A DNA stretch of 64,000 nt from Labia minor. Lineage: Eukaryota; Arthropoda; Insecta; Dermaptera; Spongiphoridae. Position 1 is the first letter of the stretch, and each line of letters opens with the position of its first letter. The notes under the pieces were generated by a model that made no database searches, was not told the origin of the DNA, and was given only the letters and a program-made list of their open reading frames with translations. Position numbers and translations under genes: made by a program. This document shows, piece after piece, positions 1 through 12,149 of the stretch. The DNA is taken from NCBI GenBank assembly GCA_963082975.1, contig OY720346.1, positions 42,509,296 to 42,573,295 of the forward strand, written 5' to 3'.

Positions 1-561
1 TGCCTTCATGGTTTTATTTTGAAATTTCTGAATTATGTTCATATTAGTGTTGTTTGTTGTTCCCACAATTGAATAACATATGTCCACATTGGTCTGATCT
101 GCTTATTGTATAATAATAGTTTGTTGTCTAGAGTCACGTTAGATTTACGACCTATAAGCCAATAGTAGTTTTAATTGTAATTGTTTTTTTTGTCCGTATG
201 TGAATCTCTCAAGTTAGTCTTCTGTCTAACAATAAGAAGACTTAAACCTAACGACTTGATACCCAATAGACTCAAATATCTTTCGACTAATGGACCGTCA
301 GTTTGATTTAATATATATATCTTCTCTTACTTGTCCCTCATAATATCCCCATCATCTTTTTTTCTATCTAAATCCTCTCTAGTATATATTATACCTATCC
401 CATTAATATCTATCTATATACCCCTCATAATATTCCTCTATATTTAATTGTATATATTTTGTATATATATTACCATTACATGTTCTTATGATGCCTCAAA
501 TAAGGTAGATGTAGAATAAATGTATTTTATGGAAACTAAATAAAAAAATTATTTATTTAAT

Positions 562-601
<40 letters not shown>

Positions 602-1782
602 TAATTAAATTAAACTAAAATCTTATTTTTTTCACTAAAACTGATTTTTATTTTTTAAAATTTAATTTATTAAAATATATATATATATATATATAAACAT
701 ATATTTATTTAAATATAAAGATAATTAACTAACAGCATCTGTTTGCATAATTTTGAACTCTAAAATAAACTAAAAGTTAAATGCCACTTTGACCTATTTT
801 TATTTTTTTTTTTGTTTTGTTTGTTTTTGTTATATATATATATATATATAAGAATGTGTACAAGAGAGAAAGAGAGAGTTAAACTTTATGCTATTATGGT
901 AAGTAAAGTGGTAGGCAAACAACACAAAACCTCTTTCTACTCTCCACTCTCTCTTCCATTTTAACCCTTTAACCCTTTATTTTCTTACTTTAGCCCATTT
1001 GCTTATAGTTGGTACACTTTTTGTGTCTTTATTTATTATATAGTCATATATATATATATATATATATAGTCATATATATATATATATATAAGATCGGAAA
1101 GTAAATATATTTACTTTATGTTTCATTGGACACATAAAATTAAATAATTTTCATTTATTATTTATAATTTAATTGAAAATTAGTTAATATAATAGTTAAT
1201 ATATATATATATAACAGTCATTAAACCAAAGTGTATTAATAATTTCTTATATAAAGTGCCAAATATTTCATGATTAAATGAATTGTATATATAAATCCTA
1301 TATATCAATATAGTAAAGTTTTTTTATAATCAATTTGAATCGTATCGCTCAAATTATTTGATAGCTTTTCAAATCACATCATCATAGCTTCACTAAATCG
1401 GTGTCTTTCTAAATCGTGTCTTCAAAATCATGCTTTACAAATTCATGTTTTAACATCTTATAAACTCAAATGAATTTTTTTTTAAAATACTATTACAAGT
1501 TAAATTATCATTTTGGCCATCCAATCAGCTGAAACTGGGACTCGCGCCAAAAGAATACTTGTATCAAGATGACGTCACAGAAGGTAGCTTACGAGGGTAT
1601 CGTCGTTTAATATTAGTTTACCTCGCTGACCCTTACTATGACTAGGTTACTTTACTGGCCCTTTTGAAGGACTGTATATCAACAAAGAACTTATTCAATA
1701 GCTCTTTTCAAGGCTTCTATATTAACCTAGAAGGTTAATTCTACTCCCACTTTCATAAGAGTGATATTCTTATATACCTATT
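1..1782. other. AT-rich non-coding stretch with TA microsatellites
   Basis: No coding exon is recognisable. The stretch has several (AT)n tracts, the main ones near 565-598, 677-694, 832-850 and 1047-1090. A slightly less AT-rich block at about 1515-1700 contains a CRE-like GATGACGTCAC but no open reading. It probably belongs to an intron or the 3' flank of the CUB gene. Confidence 0.5.
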
Positions 1783-1790
1783 GTATATAA

Positions 1791-2094
1791 CAGTGATTCC
1801 CAAACTGTGAGCCGCGAAAAAATTTCCTAATACTTGAAATTTTAAAAAGGTAAGATGATTTGAAAATTTTGCAACATTCTGTCTCTAAGAAAAAAAAGCT
1901 CAACCATTTTTTGGACCAAGCTTTTGAACATTTCATACTTTTTCAATTTGCCTCTAGAAAAAAAGTCAAACGTTTTCTGGACCAAGCATTTGAACAATTT
2001 CTTACTTGACATATGGTCACCCTAATTATGGGAGCCGCGGAAAAAATCCAATGTATTATGGGAGCCGTATACCGAAAAAGTTTGGGAACCTCTG
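1791..2094. mobile_element. Non-autonomous hAT element with exact 8-bp target duplication
   Basis: Terminal inverted repeats begin CAGTGATTCCCAAACT on the left and, reading inward from the right, CAGAGGTTCCCAAACT. The element is flanked on both sides by the identical 8-mer GTATATAA (1783-1790 and 2095-2102). CAG-type ends with TTCCCAAACT and an 8-bp duplication are diagnostic of hAT transposons. The 304-bp length and lack of a reading frame make it a MITE. Inside are two imperfect copies of a roughly 60-bp unit (about 1888-2007) containing GGACCAAGC, and a GGTCACCCT motif at about 2015 resembling the end of the element at 8759-9314. Confidence 0.85.
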
Positions 2095-2399
2095 GTATAT
2101 AATCTATATATATAAAGGAGAGTGTTTGTATGTATGTATGTATATATATATGTATGTAATTTGTTTACTTTTTTGCTGTCATAGAAACAAACAAAAAAGA
2201 AATTCCCAATCAAAGAATTAAAATAATATTTCACTTTTTATTTTAAATTCTAATATTCAAATATCATTTCACACAATTAAATAATTTATTCTAAAAAAGT
2301 TCTCATTTTAATTAATATAATAAAATATTTAAATCATATTTAACTTAAATTTTATTTTGTATTTATTCTTTCTATATTTGAATACTTCTTTTATTTTAA

Positions 2400-3849
2400 G
2401 AGAGGGAATTAACTATGATCTAAAAAATTAATAAATGAACTTAATAATAAAAAATCAAATAAATCCATTAATTTAAATTAATACTATTAATGAATGTATA
2501 TATTGTTAATTTATCTTTAGTTTTATCAATACTTTTATACCGTTAATTTTTATAAATTGTTTCAAATTTTATTATAATTAAAAATATTCAATAAAAATCA
2601 AGCAATGAAATTAAAATATCAAAATGAAATGATCAAGAAATATTATACTCTATTATAACATATACAATACTTATAAACTATAGGCGGAGGAAATATTAGA
2701 CGATATCATTGCGGGTTCAGGCCAAATCGATCAACATTAATTAAGATATTTTCATTATGACAGATATTAAAAAAACCGCGAATTCAATAATTCTGTTCTT
2801 TAATTATTTGTAGACTTTAGTAAAACCTACGCATGACTCAATAGATCCGGATAAACTTTTTCAAATTTTGATCTTAAAATTTATCTTGAAGGTAGTAAAG
2901 AATGAGTAAGATGTGGAAATCAATTGTAAAATATTAGGTTACCCAGACGACTTAAATTTAATAGGAGATTCGGCAATTGCAATTACAGATAGCGAGGAAA
3001 AATTAATCGAGGTAGGAAAAGAGATGAGGTTTGAAATTAATAATGATAAATAAATATATTTAGAAACAAACAGGAGCAGTATTCCTGTAGAATTTGAATA
3101 TGTAGAAAAATTGAATGTAATCACGAAGGATAATAATATTTGAGAAGAATTTAAATAGAAGTTGCAATCGGGAAACGCCTGTTATCATGCAGTAAAGAGG
3201 CTTATCTCATCAAAATTATTATAAAAGGGAATGAAAATTAAAATATATAAAACAATTATTTTGTCAGTTGTATTATATGAGTGTGAGACATGGTCTATGA
3301 TCTTAGGAGATGAGAGTGGATTCAGAGTATTTGAGAATAGGATTCTCCCCAGCATGTATGGGCCAAAGAAAGATGAGTACATCAGGGAATGACGTACGAG
3401 AGATGGAACAGAGGTTCAGGATAAGGACACTTGGAGAAATGTGGTTGTAGCTGCCAAGAACTTTCGAGTACCGTTGAGTCACGCATGGTCTATGACCCTG
3501 GGAGATGAGAGTAGATTCAGATTATTCTTTCCAGCATTTATTGGCAAAAGAAAGTTGAGGTCACCGGGGACACTTGGAGAAATGTGGTTGTAGCTGCCAA
3601 GAACTTTCGAGTAGATAGATATAACATATTCAATAATAATATATATAATTAATTTACTAAATAAATTAAAATATATTTTAAATAATCACACAATAAGAAA
3701 TGAATGTTTTATGTTATACATTGTTTTAAACAAAATGGATGAAAACCTTTTACTACTTTCAACCAAATACTATGTACCACTCGGGGGTACAGGGGGCGGA
3801 GCCCCCGTCTAGATGTGAAGAGCGACGAAGGAGCTCTGAGCAGCTAGTA
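2400..3849 (+). mobile_element. Decayed LINE fragment: RT C-terminal region and 3' tail
   Basis: The plus strand carries broken reading with reverse transcriptase features. A catalytic-box remnant Tyr-Pro-Asp-Asp lies at 2940-2951 (normally YADD), followed by LNLIGDS. Downstream are remnants of the C-terminal region typical of arthropod endonuclease/RT LINEs: GNACYHAVKRLIS, an E-T-W motif near 3288 and RDGTEVQDKDTWRNVVVAAK near 3400-3460. A second, partial copy of the last segment follows at about 3480-3615. The 3' tail ends with GC-rich hairpins at 3774-3849. Stops and frameshifts interrupt it throughout, so it is dead. An inverted copy of its 2400-3140 part lies at 47225-47975. Confidence 0.7.
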
Positions 3850-3861
3850 TATATTATATAT

Positions 3862-4782
3862 CAGGGATGGCGAACCTTTTTCAAACCTTTTATAAAAAAT
3901 CTTTTTGAAAAAATTAACGTGCCACAAAATTGTCATTATTTTTTTCTCCACCTCTTTTGGCGTTAATATATAATTGAATATTTTTGTATAAATTCTAACT
4001 ACCCTGTATAAAAGTGTTATAGTTTTAAATATTAAATTTTATATGAAAAAATAAAATGATTTTTAAAAAATTTGGAATTTATTTATGGTAAAAATATATC
4101 TTTCATATTAAATTGTCTTATTATTTTTTTTTTACTTTTATTGTATGAAAATTTTTTAATTGATTTTAGTTAGTAGTGGTGTGGACTCATATAATTTCAA
4201 ATATTTAACTGAATTTTAGGCAAATTCACATTTCCTAATTTTTAAATTTTTAAAATTTTTTTTCTTGTTTTATTATTCTAATAACTTTCTTTCTATCTCA
4301 GATGATATTCAAAAATTAAGATATTATCAATGTAATTTCCACCAAATTCTTGTAAATTATTTAGCGATTCTGGCACTATTCTCTAACCGTCCCAATGATG
4401 AAAAATCAAATTTGGATTCTCCAGGCTATGAAAAGTGAAGTGAAAAGCAAAACATTTTAAATCTTGAACAATGCGATTTGTACGGCAACAACACTCAATG
4501 ATATTAACAGAAGTTCAAACACCAAATTGCATACACTGTATTTATCATGAATGTTTTTATACTGCGAAGTAATTGAAGCGACATTTCAGTAATAAATTAT
4601 ACAATTTAATCTAATAAGATAGATAAATAAATTACTAGAAATTTCATAAATTATAATTTTAATGCGGATTGTTCAATTTTAATTCATTTCTATTGAAAAA
4701 AGTTATAATTATTAAAAAAAATAATCTTGTCTTTGTGCGTTCCATCAAAATTTTCAAACGTGCCATAGGATCGCCATCCGTG
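3862..4782. mobile_element. hAT-like element, 921 bp, CAGGGATGGCGAACC ends
   Basis: The left end reads CAGGGATGGCGAACC. The right end, read inward, is CACGGATGGCGATCC. Flanks are TTATATAT and CTATATAT, a 7-of-8 target duplication. Both the CAGGG-TGGCGAACC type of end and the 8-bp duplication are characteristic of hAT (ZBED-related) transposons. No intact transposase frame is visible. It sits directly after the LINE tail and just downstream of the 5064-4921 exon in the CUB gene's direction. Confidence 0.75.
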
Positions 4783-4920
4783 CTATATATCAATAAATAA
4801 ATATATATATAGGCTGAATGGTTGATTAATATAAAAAAAGAGTATGTAAACTATTTGTGAATTATACAATTAATTATTACTGATAAATCACATAACCATA
4901 TAAGAGGGCTGTTTACTTAC

Positions 4921-5064
4921 TGGAAGATGAATGTTGCTGGACCACGATCAGCAAACAACACAACAGGCGGTGCAAAACGTTCATTACCACCGCATATCAT
5001 CGAATCTGCAAGACGATGTTTTGGTTCTGTGCCGTCGACCAATTGAACGAATCCACCTTCGCAC
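4921..5064 (-). CDS. CUB domain, C-terminal half (exon)
   Basis: Internal exon on the minus strand, 144 bp, acceptor TTTGTTTCTAG and a strong donor GTAAGT. It begins with one base and ends with two. The preceding exon ends with AC and this one starts with G, giving an in-frame Thr codon. The translation begins CEGGFVQLVDG and continues through MICGGNERFAPPVVLFADRG and an ATFIF strand. This is the canonical second half of a CUB domain: Cys-x-Gly-Gly-hydrophobic, Asp-Gly, Cys-Gly, the proline region, then the final hydrophobic strand. Phase continuity plus a correct domain join across a 6.9-kb intron is strong evidence that both exons belong to one gene. The next exon is not visible before the left edge, so the gene continues outside the window. 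Confidence 0.85.
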
Positions 5065-5215
5065 CTAGAAACAAATTATAATTATTATAATACAATGTTG
5101 AAATGAAATTTAAAAAATAGAACCATCTAGCTATCATCAATCTCTGTGACTCTTTTGTACTTAAAAGTTCATGGTCGCGTCGCAGCCTCCATACGTCCTT
5201 AATTCCATTCATCTC

Positions 5216-7535
5216 CTAGTTTCCAAAAGATCATTATTATGTTTTCTGTCTAATTTGTTCTTGTTTTAAAGATTTCTTTAAACAAACTTTTTAGAAAACT
5301 TTCTACATTTGTGCCCTGAGTGAAATTTAACTTTTATTGGGAATGCATAGAGATAATGCAATTCTTCGTTATGCAATATCAGCGATTTCTAAAGGATTTA
5401 AACTTTTCCGGTCTCTGAGATTCGAAGAAATTTATTATTAATTACCCTCCATTTTTATTACATCTACATATTACTTTTTTATAGGCGGTCTAATTGAACC
5501 ATAGATTTCGAAAGACAAAAAAATATACCTACTTACTTTGCTCATATATATAAATATATATATATAATTGCGAATATGTACTAATATAGAATATTATATA
5601 TTTAAATATAATATAAAAGAATTTTAATTTTATAAATTTGGAATCCTAAGTGATGCGGGTTGCATAAAGGCAGGAGCCCCTATAAGGACGGAAGAGAACG
5701 AATTAGTTTTTTACCGATGTAGATCAAAAATAATTTTTTTTTTTCAGGTAATAAATAATTAATGAAATAAATATTAGTAATATATGATTAAATCATTTTC
5801 TGTATTGTCCAATTATGACATAAATTTAGAAATTTGTTTCTTTATCTATTCTATTCTAACATTTCTAGATAAAAAAGAAATACAATCCATTTTCTTTTTT
5901 TTTCTTTGTTTTTGTATATATATATATTCTACTTCTTTTTCTTTTACTTTCTCTTTTCTCATTCCAATTTCCATTTTGCACCCACACACTAAACAGTACT
6001 CAAAGTAGTAATAGTAGCAATGTCAGACAATGATGGATCACAACGCCCCATTACTCATTACTGACTGTACTACACCTACAATCCCCACCCATCACTAAAA
6101 CAGAAACCACTTGACGCAATGACCTTCTTTTTCTCACTTTATTCCATCCTTTCTCTTTTATTCTCACCAATTTAACTAAATATTTAAACATTAAAATTAA
6201 TATTATTTTAATTAAAAATAGCTCATATATATATGACAATAAGCATATATAATTTTATTATTATTCATTTACTTTTATACTCTCAATTTCATTTAAATTT
6301 AGTTGACGTATACCAGATTTTAAAAATTCATATTTATATATAAAATATCTCTTTTCTTATTTAATTTTATTTTTATTATTTTTAGTATTATTTTGTGAGT
6401 TTATGGATTTTGTAAAATTAATACAACGTCTACTAATATTGTTAATAATAATAATAAATAAAGCTTGTTACGGTGTGTCATTGATGTTATAAAATAATTA
6501 ATTCATTTATAATAATAAATGAGTTTTCGCTTTGATTTGTCAAGTGACGAAATAAAATTAATATTACATTTTGTGAAAATTAACTCTCTCTCTCTCTTAC
6601 TCCTATATAGTATATACCACTCATTATATACATTTTCATTCCTTTTCCCTTTTGTCAGTCGTCTAATCTTATGCTTTTTGATTAAGAGAACACAAATCTC
6701 TCTTTCTCTCTGTTCTTATCATTTTCTTCCGTCTTTTCATTTAACAACTCCCCACCAACCTTCACTAACAGCCACTCCACTCCTCACCCTTCTGATTAAA
6801 AAAAAATAGATGAAAGTGAAAGTGAAACTCAAAAAGTAAAGTGCAAACACCATACATTAAGAATATTATTAAAATAGTTTCTTATTTTTATTTAAAATTA
6901 AAAAATAACAAATTAATTAATTAATTAATTTATAATTCAAATTTTATAATTATAATATAAAAATTAATAATTTTTTATATTTTATTAGATTAAAAAAATA
7001 TAAACCTTTATAAATGTTATTTTTTTAAATGATAAATTATGAAGAAGTTATTTTTTGGTTTAATAAAAAAAAAAAATTTCAATTGCTTACCCAGCTAAAT
7101 CAGCTCACTTTCCATTCATCGTTTTATTTTCACTTCAATTTATTCAATTAAATAAATAATCAATAACCAATGAACTTGAAGAACTTTTTAACCTTGATGA
7201 TAGAATATTGGTAAAAAAATAACAATAAAAACATTTACAAACCCAAAGAATTTCATTCAAGGTTTAATGATTTTATTTTATCCTTTAAAATATACATATT
7301 TAACTAATAATAATAAAAAATTCATAATTTTAGTTATTTATTTATTTTCAGTATTTAACGTATATTTTAAACAAAAAATAATTGAACAAAATTATGAAAA
7401 AACTTCATTTTTATTTTTAATTAAAATTAATTTAGTATTATTCCAATTTTATTTATTTAATTAATCATTATATTTAATATATTAATTTTGGCATATTTAT
7501 TATTATATTATTCATTATTATCGTATTATTTTATA
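5216..7535. other. Intron sequence without recognisable genes
   Basis: AT-rich sequence inside the CUB gene intron. Pyrimidine-rich stretches (5930-6000, 6580-6790) and short AT repeats are present. Small open frames here have low-complexity hydrophobic translations and no domain features, so none is annotated. Confidence 0.5.
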
Positions 7536-7539
7536 AGGT

Positions 7540-8040
7540 GCTTGAATAAGTTCTCGCTGTTTTTTTTGTGAAAATCAATGCTTTATTTACACAATGTGGT
7601 GCACAACACGTCACTCAAAGTAAAGCCCATCACAAGACACTACTTTTTCCCATCCCTCCAATTCTTCGTCTTTAAACTTTTTCGGTGCGCCAGAACGTTC
7701 TTTATCTTGAAGATCAAATTCGTCATTTTTGAACCGTCAAAACCAGTTTCTGCAAGTCGTTTCCGACAAAGCATGTTCCCCATACGCCTCAACAAGAATT
7801 CGGTGTGCTTCAGCTGCTGATTTCTTCTGTATAAAATAATGCAATAGAATTCACCCGCAAATACTCTTTTCGTGGCACAAAACTCGACATCTTTAAGCAC
7901 TCAAAAGCAAACAGAAACACACTGGCGTTCAAGAATACGAACAGTATTTCCTGGAAATGCGTTCGTTTCAGAAATAGCATCCACTTATATTACTGGAAAC
8001 GCCATCTGTTAGAAAACAGCGAGAACTTATTCAAGCAACT
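7540..8040 (-). mobile_element. Internally deleted mariner element (N- and C-terminal transposase remnants fused)
   Basis: Near-perfect inverted repeats of about 28 bp bound the element (GAATAAGTTCTCGCTGTTTT on the left and its complement on the right), with TA at both outer borders. The minus strand encodes remnants of the mariner transposase N-terminal helix-turn-helix region (SAAEAHRILVEAYGEHALSE, then TTCRNWF, a stop, then DKERSGAPKKF) and jumps directly to the usual C-terminal end (VVSCDGLYFE followed by stop). The entire catalytic D,D(34)D core is missing. At about 500 bp, compared with about 1.3 kb for complete mariners, this is a non-autonomous deletion derivative. It lies in an intron of the CUB gene. 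Confidence 0.85.
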
Positions 8041-8042
8041 TA

Positions 8043-8757
8043 TAATAAATATTACTTAAATATTTATAAATGATTTTATTTATTTCGGAGCTCACGTGGA
8101 AGATGTCATATATGCTAACACTACACTGAGGTGAAGTCTATATTCATTATGTTAGATTCTTAGTTATCAATAAAACTATGATAAATATAAAAATATATGG
8201 GATGTATTATTTATATTTATTGCTAGTTATTTTTATCGGTTTTATTATGATTTAAAAATTGAAATCATAGAATAAAGAAAGGTTTGTGGTGATTATAATG
8301 TAAAATTAAAGCAATAGAGAAGAGAGAAAAGGAGAGGGGGTGAAGGTGGAGGGTAGAGGGTTGACAAATTTCAATCTCAATTCTAAAAACTTTAACGATA
8401 TTTTTATGGTCTATTAAAACTTTTCTTATTATTATATCTATTATCATAAAACAAATTGTATGCAATTTATTTATTTATTTCTCTGAATGTTATTTTATTC
8501 TTGCACGTGTATAATAATAACATTTATTTTCATTACTAAGTCTATACATAAAAATTGAATACGAATTAATTATAAGGGATTTTTATTTTATTTATTTAAT
8601 ATTTATTCAGATAAAATTTTCAATTTCTATCTATTCTAGAATAAAAAATTAATTCATCATCATTTGTTTTTACTACATAAAATGTATGTTGTGTGTTTAT
8701 GAGATAGAGAATTACAAAGTATTATTATATAAAATATTATTTTTTATATTGCCTATA
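8043..8757. other. AT-rich intron stretch
   Basis: No exon or repeat ends recognised. A short purine-rich run (about 8320-8365) is the only compositional departure. Confidence 0.5.
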
Positions 8758-8758
8758 T

Positions 8759-9314
8759 GTAGGGCGATCATATTTCGAAAACACCAAACCGGGACAAACG
8801 GTTTACCTTTTTTTTTAGAACCAAATTGAAAAATTTTAGAAAAAAAATGTCGGAAATGTCCTAAATGTTTGATGAGCTTATTAAAATATTTTCGGCGCCC
8901 GTGGGCTTCTAAAATTTTGCGCCCCTTTTCATAATAAATTCACGTAAAATAAAGACACTCTTCAATAAAATTTGAAACAGTGTCATTTGTGTTGAAAATG
9001 TTATATGTCAACATTTTCAAACTGCACAATTATCGCTGCTGTTAGGATTATTATTAAAATTATTTATTCAATGCTTATACGGATATAATGATTAAGAAAA
9101 ACTAGATATGTATTTTGAATGTGCATGATTAAAATCTTTGAAGTGATGTCACTCCGGGTTGGAGGTTACTATAAAACTACTATTTAACAATAAGAAAAAA
9201 TATATAAACCAATAAAAAATGCCGCCCCCAGAAGGATTGCGCCCTAGGGCTATAGCCCAATTAGCCCTGTGGTTAGGGCGGCCCTGGGAAAAACGGAACG
9301 TTTGGTCACCCTAC
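8759..9314. mobile_element. Terminal-inverted-repeat element (GTAGGGYGAYCA ends) containing a nested GC-rich hAT-like fragment
   Basis: Ends are GTAGGGCGATCATATTTCG on the left and, read inward from the right, GTAGGGTGACCAAACGTTCC. Flanking CTATAT/CTAGAT may be a decayed target duplication. The interior right part (about 8893-9288) includes CGGCGCCC and a block ending GGCGGCCCTGGG, a different GC-rich terminal type that resembles the small element at 55014-55150. This suggests one transposon inserted in another. No transposase frame is visible. Confidence 0.6.
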
Positions 9315-10519
9315 CTAGATTAAAATTTTTAGAAAATTTCCTATTTATCTCACAAAATAATTTTGGTAACAATAATAAAACTATGATCAATATTTAAAAT
9401 TGAGCAATTATCATCATAATTAAACTAATTTTATAGCAACAATTAATATATAATTAAAATTTTATGCAACACAATAATTAATTATCAAAACATAGATAAT
9501 GACAATTAAAAATAAATAATAATACTATTAATAATTAATGTGTTAATTATATTAGTATAAAACTTTTAATTTTTATCAAGAAAAAAGATTAAATTTTAAT
9601 TGTCAAAAAAAAAAAAAGATTTAAAAAACACAACAAATTAAATTACAATAAACAAAATACTAATAATAATAAATAATTAGATAAATTAAAGAGTGAAAGA
9701 GAAAGACAAAAAGTAATTTAAATAAAAATAATTATATTAATTAAACTTTTATAAGTAAATAAATGTTTAAAGGTTATTTAATTATTTTATAATATTATAT
9801 ATATTTAAGTATATATATCTATATAGATATATATAATATTAATGAATAATTTTTATTCATCAGCCATCCTCTCGAAAATGTTTTATTTTATTCTCTCCTT
9901 CATTTGTGGTTGGTTTCTTGAAATAAATTGAAGAAAAATATTCTTTTTTCTTTAAATTCTCAAATTACAACTTTTTATTGATTCTTTAGTCTCCCCCTCT
10001 TCATCCTTTTCTGCTATACCTTAGGTTGCTTGAGTTGAAAGAGAGTAATGGAGTTGGGTGGGGATAGGGTGGTGGTGGTGGTCGAAGTTGATAATTTTAA
10101 GGGTTAAACAACGTTGCGAGTGAAGGAGAAAGAAAAAGACGAAAGAGAAGATGAAAAAATAGACGCAAGTATTATTAATTAAGAAACCTTATTTTATTTT
10201 ATTTTTATAAAAAAAGGTGGGGTAGCTTTTTAACGAAAATATAAAAGTGTGAGAAGAAAGATGGTACGACCTTTAACTCCCTCTTTTTGCTACCCCCGCC
10301 TCAGCACCACGTTTACCCCTTCACATAGAATCAACTCAAAAAAAAAGAGTGGGGAATGATTTATGGTTTCATTTGAAACATGCTAGTTAGATGATAATAG
10401 AGACACGTCGTGCACTCAAGTCACGTATCAAATTCAAAGGAACCCATTCCCCACCCCCAACTCCACTCTCAACCCTTCCCCTCCATTGAAAATACAATAA
10501 TAATAATAAGAAGAAGAAT
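9315..10519. other. Non-coding intron stretch with purine- and GT-rich blocks
   Basis: Mostly AT-rich. From 10020 to 10330 there is an unusual G-rich then purine-rich run (GGTGGTGGTGGTGG at about 10070, GAAAGAGAAGATGAAAAAAT at about 10142). No splice-bounded open reading is present. Confidence 0.4.
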
Positions 10520-10800
10520 AAATATATATTTCCATAATATAGAAAAATTAATTTATTTATATCTCTGTGGCTCTTCAGAACTCGAAAGTCCTTGGTTGCA
10601 ATAATTATATTCCCCCACACAGTCCTATAGTACAATAATTGTTTTATATATTTTATTGTATATATCCTTTGATAATAATTTTAACGAAATATACTCTTTT
10701 ACTGGTTGATAACAGATGTTACCCGATTGCAACTTTAATTTAAATTCTTTCCGAACATTATTAATCTTAATGATTATAGGACCAAAATATCTAAATTTTT
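10520..10800 (-). mobile_element. LINE 3' fragment, short and diverged
   Basis: The plus-strand text has the order CTCTGTGGCTCTTC, AACTCGAAAGTCCTTGG, TTTGATAATAATTTTAACG, then TGATAACAGATGTTACCCG. The same order of segments occurs in the LINE fragment at 30648-31360, so this is the same LINE family in minus orientation, heavily decayed and lacking the hairpin tail. Confidence 0.5.
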
Positions 10801-10899
10801 CTTCATTTTCAAATTCTTTGTATGTTAAGAGTTTGTGTATTAGATAAATTTATCTTATCTTATTATACTATCAAAAATGTATATATATTTGTATTTTTG

Positions 10900-11190
10900 A
10901 ATTATTAAACCGCTCGAAGGATTTTTTTGAAATTCACACCATAGATAATATTTATAAAGAAAAATCGATTTTATTGGTTTCAGCCTCGGGAAAAATCATC
11001 TTGGTTAGTTTTTTGTTAATTAAAAATAGTCAATTTAAATGACGTCAGCAACTACGTCATACAGTGCTCTCCTTAAATACAAAATTTTATAAATAAAATT
11101 AAAAATATTTACTTTAATAATATTTTGTAATCAAATTACGAAATATACATAAATCTTATGTTATATCCACAAGCCATACTTTTATCTTAT
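10900..11190 (+). repeat. Repeat sharing the TGACGTCA-containing core of the Helentron-like family
   Basis: It begins AACCGCTCGAAGGATTTTTTTG and contains AAATGACGTCAGCAAC, a second ACGTCAT and the common block AAATAAAATTAAAAATATTT. The same order occurs at 32170-32500 and 33830-34240, and the central block is also in the elements at 25300-25940 and 48409-49046. No coding potential. Confidence 0.55.
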
Positions 11191-11960
11191 GATGCATTAA
11201 TATGTACGTTTAAGAGCTGTATATTTTATGACTAATTTATGTTCTTTTAAATTATACGGCTCTTGGTAGTTTATATATTAATCTAAAATTTATATTATTA
11301 GTCTTGCAAACATTGTAAGTATATCTTATCTTTCAGTCTTTCTATCTTGAAAATTGTTAACATATTATTTATGATATTTTAAGAACAATTTCTATCTTTA
11401 ATTAATATTCATTAAAAATGATAATTAAAAAAATATATTATTCAAAATAAATTCTTGAATAAATAATATAATATTAAATTATTTTAATTAAAGTGACAAC
11501 TTTTACAATAATTTAAATGATATTTGATTATTATAAATAAAAAGAAAAAAATTATATATATATATATATATATGAATAAATTTGTTTCTCAATTGCTAGA
11601 ATTATTATTAATAATTTTATTTTTATTGTGTTGAACATGTATGATCAAATCAACAGCTTACAACTTTTAATTCTTATAAAATGTTTTATACCTAAATTAA
11701 AACAAAGAAATTGATTGATAGTTTCTAAATAGAAACAAAAGTGAGATTATAAGATAATAATAGTAGAAAAGAGGATTATCATTATATATAAACGCCCCAA
11801 TAATATTATCAGCCAAACCCGATAATAAGGAATCCAGCGACTCGGTGAACCAGGAATTAATTATTAAAATAGTATTAATATTTTTAAATACATTTAATAT
11901 AATAACAATAATAATAAATATTTTATACCTATGTGTGTTGAGATGATATAAAGTTGATGA
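11191..11960. other. AT-rich intron stretch
   Basis: No recognisable gene. A short motif at about 11832-11860 (GCGACTCGGTGAACCAGGAA) resembles the right end of the MITE at 59114-59610, a possible remnant. Confidence 0.4.
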
Positions 11961-11965
11961 CTTAC

Positions 11966-12149
11966 GTTGTGCCATTAAATTTGCCAACGCTGACTAGTCG
12001 ATAAAGTTGAATTTCTACCCGTTGTCCGTGATCGGGCTGCAAGAGATACCAACATTGGCCAGGGCCCTCCAGGGAGGGTGACTTGAGTTGACCAAATGCC
12101 TTTCCAGAATGTGCAGTTAAAAAACGAGCATCCAGTGTCACATTACACA
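11966..12149 (-). CDS. CUB domain, N-terminal half (exon)
   Basis: Internal exon on the minus strand, 184 bp, acceptor TTTTTGTTCGTAG and a textbook donor GTAAGT. It starts with two bases and ends with two bases of split codons. The translation has the hallmarks of the first half of a CUB domain: an early Cys followed by an aromatic/Gly-Ser-Pro stretch ([14 protein letters not shown]), then [20 protein letters not shown]. This matches the CUB pattern Cys-x-Trp/Tyr-x-Ile/Leu, a short turn, then alternating hydrophobic residues of a beta strand. The last residues (VSVGKFNGT) lead directly into the next exon. CUB domains bind ligands or mediate extracellular protein contacts in secreted proteases and receptors. 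Which of these applies cannot be told from this window. Confidence 0.85.

Noticed and set aside
5100-5215. Possible additional exon just upstream of the CUB exon on the minus strand
   Set aside because: It is directly contiguous with the intron side of the acceptor, contains no phase-compatible borders and resembles decayed repeat sequence.
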